From the NCBI GenBank assembly GCA_964644705.1, contig CAZXYF010000141.1, forward strand, positions 1 to 8,083: a DNA stretch of 8,083 nt, in the 5' to 3' direction. The DNA is from CAZXYF01 sp964644705 (GTDB lineage: Bacteria; Planctomycetota; Brocadiia; SM23-32). A program made the position numbers and the translations under genes. This document shows, one piece after another, positions 1 through 5,120 of the stretch. The notes under the pieces were generated by a model that ran no database searches, was not told the DNA's origin, and saw only the letters and a list, made by a program, of their open reading frames with translations. How positions within the stretch are numbered: the stretch's first letter is position 1; each line of letters begins with the position of its first letter.

Positions 1-29
1 TGAGTAAACGGTTACTACAAAAAAGGGTG

Positions 30-56
30 CGTCTAACGGCGTTAGAGCGGCTTTTT
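30..56 (+). terminator. Possible rho-independent terminator
   Basis: CGTCTAAC (30-37) can pair with GTTAGAGCG (41-49) across a 3-nt loop, with one bulged G. Two bases later comes TTTTT (52-56). This would end a plus-strand gene lying left of the window. The stem is short and imperfect and no upstream gene is visible, so the call is weak. Confidence 0.3.
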
Positions 57-130
57 ACCCCCTGGAAAACGGCGCTAACGGGGAAAGACGGTTGATAGTG
101 AACTGATTAAGGCGCTGGAGCTGGTTCAAT

Positions 131-213
131 ACAGACGACAAACGACCGACGACAGACGATGTGGACGGACAAACGGACAGAGGTCAGGGGGCAGAGGTCA
201 GAGGTCAGGGGGG
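131..213. repeat. Degenerate heptanucleotide tandem repeat tract
   Basis: Two adjoining blocks read with a 7-bp period. In 131-158 the units are ACAGACG, ACAAACG, ACCGACG, ACAGACG. The period blurs through ATGTGGA, CGGACAA, ACGGACA. From 179 it returns as AGAGGTC, AGGGGGC, AGAGGTC, AGAGGTC, AGGGGGG (179-213). This is seen directly by splitting the sequence in sevens. Such arrays are known in several bacterial groups as intergenic slippage-prone DNA; no function can be assigned here. The tract runs into the DNA that has replaced the 3' part of the hepT frame. Positions 1-130 hold no gene that I can support. Confidence 0.6.
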
Positions 214-401
214 AGCGACGAACAACAACGGATTAACGGCAACGGCTCCACGCAGGATGCGAGCGATACTATTGACAGCAAACGGCGGGACGGCATAAGA
301 GAAAAAGATGGGGGATAGTCCATATCTGCAGTGTAATCGCGGATTTGTTCCACGGCTTTGAGTATGTCTCTGACACGGAATTTCCAATCTCTAGGCGGCA
401 C
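198..401 (-). pseudogene. hepT: Truncated HepT-like HEPN toxin (remnant)
   Basis: The frame opens with GTG at 399-401, preceded by an AAGGCGG ribosome-binding-like sequence. It begins MPPRDWKFRVRDILKAVEQI, then RDYTADMDY, which is the characteristic first helix of HepT/DUF86 proteins. Family members are usually about 110-120 residues and carry the RX4HXY RNase motif near the C-terminus. Here similarity stops after about 30 residues (near position 315). The remaining 35 or so residues are low-information sequence encoded by repeat-like DNA, and no RX4HXY motif is present in any frame below. The GTG lies inside the end of the mntA gene (11-bp overlap), the usual gene order for this toxin-antitoxin pair. 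I infer a toxin gene cut off by recombination or repeat invasion; the product should lack RNase activity. An assembly error at the repeat boundary is the alternative. Confidence 0.65.
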
Positions 402-687
402 GGACGGCCGCCTTAAGAATTTGATCCTTCAGGGCTTCATGAAGTTCATCGCGTGTTACAAGATCAACCGGGCGCCCCAGAATCTCAGAAAGGCGGCGCT
501 GCAGCCGCGCCATGGCAAATAGCCCCACTTCAGTATCGTCCGCAAACCTGACGAGAATGTCGATATCACTGTCCGGTCGATCTTCGCCCCGTACAACGGA
601 ACCGAAAACCTGTAGCTCCACCACCCGAAACTCATCCAGCAGGCTCTTATGCTCCTGCAAAATATTCACAACCTCATCGGTCGTCAT
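391..687 (-). CDS. mntA: MntA-type nucleotidyltransferase antitoxin
   Basis: This is a 98-residue minimal nucleotidyltransferase. In characterised HepT/MntA pairs this protein transfers AMP to a tyrosine of the HEPN RNase toxin HepT and so silences it. The family signature GSX10DXD is exact: G29-S30, then D41 and D43. A third acidic residue, D75 in GRPVDLVT, fits the usual metal-binding position. The length is normal for the family. I chose the ATG at 685-687 because AAGGAGGA sits just upstream; the frame is open to an ATG at 765 but that extension looks non-coding and lacks such a site. The gene overlaps the hepT remnant by 11 bp, as in intact operons. The odd point is that the partner toxin is truncated, leaving what looks like an orphan antitoxin. 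It may still act on a HepT encoded elsewhere. Confidence 0.85.
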   Translation of the reverse strand: MTTDEVVNILQEHKSLLDEFRVVELQVFGSVVRGEDRPDSDIDILVRFADDTEVGLFAMARLQRRLSEILGRPVDLVTRDELHEALKDQILKAAVRAA

Positions 688-740
688 AGTCTTCCTCCTT
701 CCTGGAAAGCCCACGCTGCAGTTCCATATCCCGGTAAGCC

Positions 741-769
741 ATTTTAGATGGGAGGGTGCGAACATACAA
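741..769 (-). promoter_or_regulatory. Candidate sigma70-type promoter of mntA
   Basis: Read on the minus strand, TTGTAT (764-769) and TAAAAT (741-746) are separated by 17 bp. The -10 box matches consensus at 5 of 6 positions and the -35 at only 3 of 6. Transcription would start about 45-50 nt before the mntA ATG, in the gap between the sialidase-like gene and mntA. It is plausible but unsupported beyond the match. Confidence 0.35.
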
Positions 770-825
770 CATCTATATTCTGATCTTAGGAATGCGCGCA
801 GCTCGGGCGGATCGAGGGGGTGTTT

Positions 826-2058
826 TTACTCATGTTCCGCCGCGAGCAGATCCGTTTTAGTCGCTTTGCTGCTGACTCTCCCCGTTTTGTTGATTAAAAG
901 TCGAAGGGCAAAACGCTCGGAAATCCCTTTACCAGCAAGTACATCCTCCTCCGTAAAACGCGCCAGCAGCATCTCGGCTTTAACCTTGCGATTCCGGTCG
1001 TAGGAGACGTAGATTGTACCGTCTTGCGCCTGAAAACCGGACGGGTAGGCGCATTCGCGTTCATCCAGCATTAATCCCCCCTCCCAGCTTTCCCCTCCGT
1101 CGCGCGAGATCCACGCCGTCATGTGCGAGCGTCCACGGAAGGCCTCATCAGAGATCCAGTCCATTGTGCCGTGCTTGACAAGCAGCCAGTGGCCGGACTG
1201 CAGGTTCATCAGTACCAATCGTGAACGGGCATTGGGGATGCCATTGACGCGCATCGGTGTCCAGGTGCGTCCCTGGTCGTGTGATTCACACTCCAGAATG
1301 GATTGCTTATTGTCATCTTGGTTCCCGTAGCGATTGAAAATGACCAGCGTGCCGTCCCCGCGTTCGGCGACCGAGTACTCGTCGTAATCCGGCGGATCCT
1401 CCCCATGCAGGGGACCGCCGAGTTCAAAGGTCTCCCCGCTGTCCCGGGATATCAGCGGACGCGAGGGAAAGAGCTCTCGGGACTCTTTGAGATCCAAGCC
1501 CTCACGGCGGATCCAACAACCGGTCGGAAAGATCCAGGTGCCATCTCGGAGTACAGTTGGCGCGTTGAGCAGATTCTGTTCGTCGACCAGTTTGCGCGGC
1601 GCACTCCACCGCCGGGCGTCATCCTCCGGATTGGCACAGGTGATGGCCCACAACGACGATCGGCGTCCCCTCAGGCCTTCAGGATATTGATTGAACATCA
1701 CCCACAGCACGCCGTCAGGACTGGTCCAGACCACTATGTGGTCCGTGCGGACCGGGCCGTCCCCATCGGTATCGATTACCAGCTGGGGATCGGTCCAGCT
1801 CTCACCATCGTCATCGCTAAAAACGACCATGCCGTAATTCAGATGCCCTTCACCGTCGCCACCCCCGGAAAAACCGGACCAGAGCCGGCCGCCCGGGGTT
1901 CTGGTGACAGTCGTGACATTGGTAAAACACCGGTTCTCGTCAGCGTATTGTTGGCCGGGATTGACATCAACTTCCGGAACGGGCTGCCGTGTGCCGGCAA
2001 CCTCCACGAAATCCATACATGCGGACTCGACCTTATCTTTTCCGTGTTTTTGTATCAT
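826..2058 (-). CDS. Sialidase-superfamily (Asp-box beta-propeller) protein
   Basis: A 410-residue protein of the BNR/Asp-box superfamily. Four Asp-box motifs (S-x-D-x-G-x-[TS]-[WF]) are visible, beginning at residues 81 (SDDDGESW), 204 (SRDSGETF), 259 (SHDQGRTW) and 318 (SRDGGESW), as in a six-bladed propeller. Annotations of this family read exo-alpha-sialidase, but the classical N-terminal R-[IL]-P motif holding the first arginine of the sialidase triad is not seen where expected (NRCFTNVTTV). Glycan specificity is therefore open; a lyase, another glycosidase or a binding role is possible. No signal peptide or membrane segment is visible, suggesting a cytoplasmic protein. The start is uncertain: the ATG at 2058 has AGGAA about 12 nt upstream, while an ATG at 2136 would add 26 residues without a good ribosome-binding site, and one at 2016 would remove 14. 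It is divergent from the GH36 gene, consistent with a small sugar-utilisation locus. Confidence 0.8.
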   Translation of the reverse strand: MIQKHGKDKVESACMDFVEVAGTRQPVPEVDVNPGQQYADENRCFTNVTTVTRTPGGRLWSGFSGGGDGEGHLNYGMVVFSDDDGESWTDPQLVIDTDGDGPVRTDHIVVWTSPDGVLWVMFNQYPEGLRGRRSSLWAITCANPEDDARRWSAPRKLVDEQNLLNAPTVLRDGTWIFPTGCWIRREGLDLKESRELFPSRPLISRDSGETFELGGPLHGEDPPDYDEYSVAERGDGTLVIFNRYGNQDDNKQSILECESHDQGRTWTPMRVNGIPNARSRLVLMNLQSGHWLLVKHGTMDWISDEAFRGRSHMTAWISRDGGESWEGGLMLDERECAYPSGFQAQDGTIYVSYDRNRKVKAEMLLARFTEEDVLAGKGISERFALRLLINKTGRVSSKATKTDLLAAEHE

Positions 2059-2258
2059 TATTGAGTATGGTTCCTGTGCAAGCTCAAAGATGGTTCCAGC
2101 GCCCTGCCAAAAGGGCCTATCGCGTTGTTTGCGCATTTCCGGATAGTGCAGAAATACCCCTGCAAGCGATCCGTCATAAGTGTCCTAAGGTGTCAGGCAG
2201 CTTCTATGGGTCGTATTCTCACGCTATTTTGCTCAGAAGATACAGCGATACACTGATT

Positions 2259-2297
2259 CAAGGATACAAAGTTTCACTTTGATTCCCTGCATCCTTG
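2259..2297. repeat. Hairpin / inverted repeat upstream of sialidase-like gene
   Basis: CAAGGAT (2259-2265) pairs with ATCCTTG (2291-2297). Inside it CAAAGT (2267-2272) pairs with ACTTTG (2276-2281) around a TTC loop, leaving an asymmetric 1/9-nt internal loop. GATACA occurs as direct repeats starting at 2239, 2247 and 2263 (spacing 8 and 16), and its complement TGTATC at 2296. The element could be a regulator-binding site or a leader-RNA structure for the minus-strand gene. No T-tract follows on either strand, so it is not an obvious terminator. Confidence 0.45.
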
Positions 2298-2470
2298 TAT
2301 CTTCCACAGCCCTCCACTAAAGATCGAATTCCCTGGGTGCCCAAAACCTCAGGTTATTAATGACAATTCGCTTAGTCGGGATAAGCCCGTCCGTATGCCC
2401 ATTTATTGTAACATGGTTTGTGCGATATTCACGTTTTTCGTCTTTGACAATCGGCGGTAACGGGGGGAGG

Positions 2471-2497
2471 TTAGTTGTTAGTTGTTAGTTGTTAGTT
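2471..2497. repeat. Heptamer array (TTAGTTG)n, left of gap
   Basis: Nearly four tandem copies of TTAGTTG run directly into the N gap. In phase terms the unit differs by few bases from the array on the other side of the gap (TGGTTGC), so both probably belong to one diverged tandem array that the assembler could not cross. Confidence 0.8.
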
Positions 2498-2597
2498 NNN
2501 NNNNNNNNNNNNNNNNNNNNNNNNNNNNNNNNNNNNNNNNNNNNNNNNNNNNNNNNNNNNNNNNNNNNNNNNNNNNNNNNNNNNNNNNNNNNNNNNN
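2498..2597. other. Assembly gap (100 N)
   Basis: Exactly 100 undetermined bases, a conventional filler length for a scaffold gap of unknown size. Both edges are heptamer repeats. The real distance, and even the presence of further genes between the two flanks, cannot be judged from this sequence. Confidence 0.98.
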
Positions 2598-2624
2598 TGG
2601 TTGCTGGTTGCTGGTTGTTGGTTA
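2598..2624. repeat. Heptamer array (TGGTTGC)n, right of gap
   Basis: Units TGGTTGC, TGGTTGC, TGGTTGT and a partial TGGTTA, period 7, beginning at the first called base after the gap. The array decays into GGTTAACGGCGACCG, a word resembling the TTAACGGC-containing non-coding DNA at 233-240. Confidence 0.75.
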
Positions 2625-2912
2625 ACGGCGACCGCAACAACAGTGTACGAGGACGACTACACGAAACATTTGGGGTGGGCGACGCGGGACGAAAGGCGGC
2701 AATCGGACGATGGTCTCAGGGGGAATCGGGGGAAAGGATACGGATTGGATTTTCAAGTTCGGTCGCACAATAACAACGGAGGGTAAACGAAAAAATCGGA
2801 GGTAAAAGTGCGGGCTCGATGGTAAACTTGTTTTGTGGGCCAGACCGTGCTACAAAAACACTCTCAGAAGTGCCAGAATTGTTCCCGATACCCGATGTTC
2901 CCGCACTACAGC

Positions 2913-2917
2913 AGGAG
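2913..2917 (+). promoter_or_regulatory. Ribosome binding site deciding the GH36 start
   Basis: AGGAG followed by six bases and ATG (2924-2926). The frame is open to an ATG at 2819, but the 35 residues this would add do not look like GH36 sequence, and that ATG has its nearest GGAGGT about 15 nt away. Confidence 0.7.
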
Positions 2918-2923
2918 ATTGCG

Positions 2924-4867
2924 ATGAAAAATTCTCTTATTAGCCTGTCCCTGGACGACGAAATAGGCGCACTGCCGTTCATACGAAATGCCGTGTGGAC
3001 GGATTCTCAACAACCAGTTTTTGAAGCGAAGGGCGGGGATGGCGACGCATTGCCGCATTCCTTTTTTCCGGTGGAGCGTGTATCAGAGTGGGAAAATGAT
3101 ACGGGGGAGCCTTTTCACTCCGCTCGGCGGACGGTTGTGACCGCCACCGGGATGTTGGCGGAGCGAACGGTTGAACTCCATCATACGCGGCCTGTTTTGC
3201 GCACGCGTGTCAGCCTGCACAATCCGACGGACCAGGAGATCGATGTTCCATGGTTCCCGATTTTTCATGGGAACTGGTCGATGCCGACGCAGGAGTGCTG
3301 GGTTCGGTGGTGGAAGGCGTTGAGCTACGAACGATGCCAGCAGCCCGTATCGGCGGAAACGGTCGCGCTGGGCAGCTTTCTGCACAGTTCGGATGCCCGT
3401 TACGATGCGACAAGTGAGAGGGGGACCGGGACGATGCCGTACTGGATGATCGGCCATCGGCGGGGACGGCTCTTCTTCGGGTTGGCCTGGAGTGGCGGCT
3501 GGAAAGCGTCGATCGGGATAGAGGAGGATCGCCTGCGGATATCCGCTCATCTGCCCGATGAGGAATCTCAGTTGAACATTCGTCCGGGCGAAACGGTCGA
3601 TGGTCCGATGCTGTATGTTTATTGCACGCGGGAGACGGAGGATGCTCGGGCGCGGGAGACGTTCATGGAGCAGCGGGAGCAACTGGCGCAGGAGTTGTAC
3701 GGCGGACCGACCCCACAACTCCCGCTGGTCTGGAATCACTGGTATTCCTGTCGTTTCGATTTCGACTGCGAGTACTTCCTGAAACAGGCCGACGCTATGG
3801 ACGAATACGGGTTCGACTATTTCGTCGTTGATGCCGGCTGGTATGAGGAAGTGGGGGAATGGACACCGGATTCGGACAAGTTCAAACCGGATGAGCTGGA
3901 GTCCGGGCTCACGGAGATCGCCGAAGACGGCATCCCGGTCGGAATATGGTCCTGCCCGCAGTATGTATCCGATCGCGATGACCGCCGTGTGGATGAACCG
4001 GTCTATCGCAACGATTTCATCGATGGGTATCTGCTGAATATGGCGGGAATGGATTTTTCATCCTATCTCACGAATCACGTGCGGAATCTGCGTCGCCGGT
4101 TTCAGATCGACTGGTGGAAATACGATCAGGAGATTTTTGTTGGGGATACGCGAGATGGGACAATGAGGAATGTGCTGAGCTTTCAGCGGGCCCTGGAAGC
4201 GGTTCGCGAGGCTGAACCGGACCTGGTTATAGAAAATTGTCAGAGCGGCGGTCGCATGATCAGCGAGTTCACTTCGTTGCTCACGCAGGTTCACTGGATA
4301 CGCGACGGGGGGCACAATGGTCTGGAACATGCGCGCCAGAACATCCGAACCGGACTGGGAGCAATGGATTGCCTCTTCCCATGGAGTTGCTTCCGATGGA
4401 GCAACAACATCAGTGAAATGGATCCGGCCGATGATGAACTGACGCGGATGTACTGTCGGAGCGCAATGCTCGGCCTCTGGGGCATATCCGACGATCTTTC
4501 GCGAATCCCGCAACGACAGAAACGGATTCTTCGGGAGGAAATTGAGCATTATCGGCGCATCAACCCGGTCAAGAGACACGCCCTGTACGAAATTTATCCG
4601 CCGCAGGACGGGGCATCGTTTGCTGGCGTCATATACTATGACACCGAGCGGACCTCGGGCGTCGCCCTGCTGTTTCGCTGGGACGCGGAAGGCGCTTTTC
4701 TGCGCCAGATGCCGTTGAACCTGGCCGACGAAAACCAATATCAGCTCGAAGACGTTGACCGGAAAACGACTCGCACGGTGTCGGGAGAGGAATTATCGAG
4801 CACTGGACTGACGGTCGAGTTCGCAGCGGAACAGCGCTCGCGACTGTACATGTTCAGCGAAGGATGA
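2924..4867 (+). CDS. GH36-family alpha-galactosidase
   Basis: A 647-residue glycoside hydrolase of family 36, which releases terminal alpha-linked galactose (from melibiose, raffinose or galactomannan-type oligosaccharides) with retention of configuration. An N-terminal beta-sandwich of about 255 residues is followed by a TIM barrel that opens at W270 (WNHWYSC) and includes VVDAGWYEE (D303). The nucleophile is D401 in DWWKYDQE, matching the K-x-D motif of the family. E437-N438-C439 followed by QSGGR matches the ENCxSGG strand. The acid/base is D461 in WIRDGGHNG. WGISDDLS near the barrel's end is also typical. A small beta domain closes the protein. The length is at the short end for the family, near the compact bacterial type. 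There is no signal peptide, so it probably acts in the cytoplasm on imported oligosaccharides. It is divergent from the sialidase-like gene and convergent with the VWA gene. Substrate specificity within GH36 cannot be fixed from sequence alone. Confidence 0.9.
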   Translation: MKNSLISLSLDDEIGALPFIRNAVWTDSQQPVFEAKGGDGDALPHSFFPVERVSEWENDTGEPFHSARRTVVTATGMLAERTVELHHTRPVLRTRVSLHNPTDQEIDVPWFPIFHGNWSMPTQECWVRWWKALSYERCQQPVSAETVALGSFLHSSDARYDATSERGTGTMPYWMIGHRRGRLFFGLAWSGGWKASIGIEEDRLRISAHLPDEESQLNIRPGETVDGPMLYVYCTRETEDARARETFMEQREQLAQELYGGPTPQLPLVWNHWYSCRFDFDCEYFLKQADAMDEYGFDYFVVDAGWYEEVGEWTPDSDKFKPDELESGLTEIAEDGIPVGIWSCPQYVSDRDDRRVDEPVYRNDFIDGYLLNMAGMDFSSYLTNHVRNLRRRFQIDWWKYDQEIFVGDTRDGTMRNVLSFQRALEAVREAEPDLVIENCQSGGRMISEFTSLLTQVHWIRDGGHNGLEHARQNIRTGLGAMDCLFPWSCFRWSNNISEMDPADDELTRMYCRSAMLGLWGISDDLSRIPQRQKRILREEIEHYRRINPVKRHALYEIYPPQDGASFAGVIYYDTERTSGVALLFRWDAEGAFLRQMPLNLADENQYQLEDVDRKTTRTVSGEELSSTGLTVEFAAEQRSRLYMFSEG

Positions 4868-4937
4868 GAATGCGGAGAGGAAGGGGATAACTTCGCCGGC
4901 AAACCAGAGCAGAAGGTTTGATGGGGTGGTTTTAAAT

Positions 4938-4970
4938 AAAAAACGGGCGGATTGGGATAAATCCGCCCGT
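4938..4970 (-). terminator. Strong rho-independent terminator
   Basis: An 11-bp GC-rich perfect stem (4960-4970 with 4943-4953) and a 6-nt loop, followed on the minus strand by a run of six T then ATTTAAAA. It would end the candidate small RNA and any read-through from the VWA gene, whose stop codon lies about 150 nt upstream. Confidence 0.85.
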
Positions 4971-5011
4971 TGAGGGGTGCCATCGGGAAAGGAGGGGACC
5001 TCCCCGATAGC

Positions 5012-5050
5012 GCGTGGTGCTAACATATAGGGTGGGAGCACCACGCTTTT
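5012..5050 (+). terminator. Possible terminator of the GH36 gene
   Basis: The perfect 10-bp inverted repeat at 5012-5021 and 5037-5046 is followed on the plus strand by TTTTA. The loop is long (15 nt) and the T-tract short, so termination would be moderate. It lies about 145 nt after the GH36 stop codon. The same stem is hairpin 1 of the minus-strand RNA. Confidence 0.45.
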
Positions 5051-5071
5051 AGGGACAGGCAGCTGCTTATT

Positions 5072-5099
5072 ATTATAGCGGGATGTGATCTGCATGCAA
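5072..5099 (-). promoter_or_regulatory. Candidate promoter of the small RNA
   Basis: Read on the minus strand, TTGCAT (5094-5099), a 16-bp spacer and a perfect TATAAT (5072-5077). The -35 matches consensus at only 3 of 6 positions. It starts about 20 nt after the stop codon of the VWA gene and points into the three-hairpin block. Confidence 0.5.
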
Positions 5100-5120
5100 G
5101 CCCTAAATGTTTTTTTTCGG

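Larger units (their letters stand above)
2137..2923. other. Long non-coding divergent intergenic region
   Basis: This region between the divergent sialidase-like and GH36 genes holds no reading frame that I can support. It contains a hairpin at 2259-2297, repeated GATACA words, two heptamer arrays and a 100-N assembly gap. It must carry the promoters of both genes, but I find no convincing one. A perfect TTGACA at 2444-2449 (plus strand) lacks a -10 box at the right distance. A weak pair TTGTTT/TACAAA with 17-bp spacing occurs around 2829-2857, shortly before the GH36 start. Words of the form TAACGG recur at 2458 and 2623 and also at 34, 76 and 234, all in non-coding DNA. Confidence 0.6.
4936..5066 (-). 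ncRNA. Candidate stand-alone structured small RNA
   Basis: Read on the minus strand, a perfect TATAAT (5072-5077) is followed within about 8 nt by a likely start near 5066. Three consecutive hairpins come next. Stem 1 is GCGTGGTGCT/AGCACCACGC, 10 perfect bp with a 15-nt loop (5046-5012). Stem 2 is ATCGGGGAGG/CTTTCCCGAT, 10 bp with two G-U pairs and a 7-nt loop (5008-4982). Stem 3 is ACGGGCGGATT/AATCCGCCCGT, 11 bp with a 6-nt loop (4970-4943) and a T-tract. Spacers are 3 and 11 nt. The RNA would be about 130 nt. It lies between convergent genes and the next minus-strand gene starts more than 2.8 kb further on, so it is not an obvious leader or riboswitch. I see no match to tmRNA, SRP RNA (no GGAAG-type loop), RNase P RNA or the long 6S rod. 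The alternative is that it is just the structured 3' end of the VWA-gene mRNA. Confidence 0.5.

Noticed and set aside
131..213. CRISPR array
   Set aside because: Units are 7 bp with no spacers and no 23-47 bp repeats; there are no cas genes nearby.
1303..2064. 253-codon open frame on the plus strand
   Set aside because: It lies antisense to the sialidase-like gene, whose Asp-box motifs fix the coding strand; its translation resembles no known domain and reflects high GC in the opposite frame.
2444..2472. Perfect TTGACA as a plus-strand promoter
   Set aside because: The sequence 16-18 bp downstream is G-rich with no -10-like box.
2489..2773. Open frame running through the N gap
   Set aside because: It exists only because undetermined bases contain no stop codons; the flanks are heptamer repeats.
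4058..4738. 226-codon open frame on the minus strand
   Set aside because: It is antisense to the catalytic barrel of GH36, including both catalytic aspartates; there is no ribosome-binding site or recognisable domain.
4936..5066. Riboswitch or leader for a downstream minus-strand gene
   Set aside because: The structure ends in a strong terminator and the next minus-strand start codon is more than 2.8 kb away, beyond the antisense GH36 gene.
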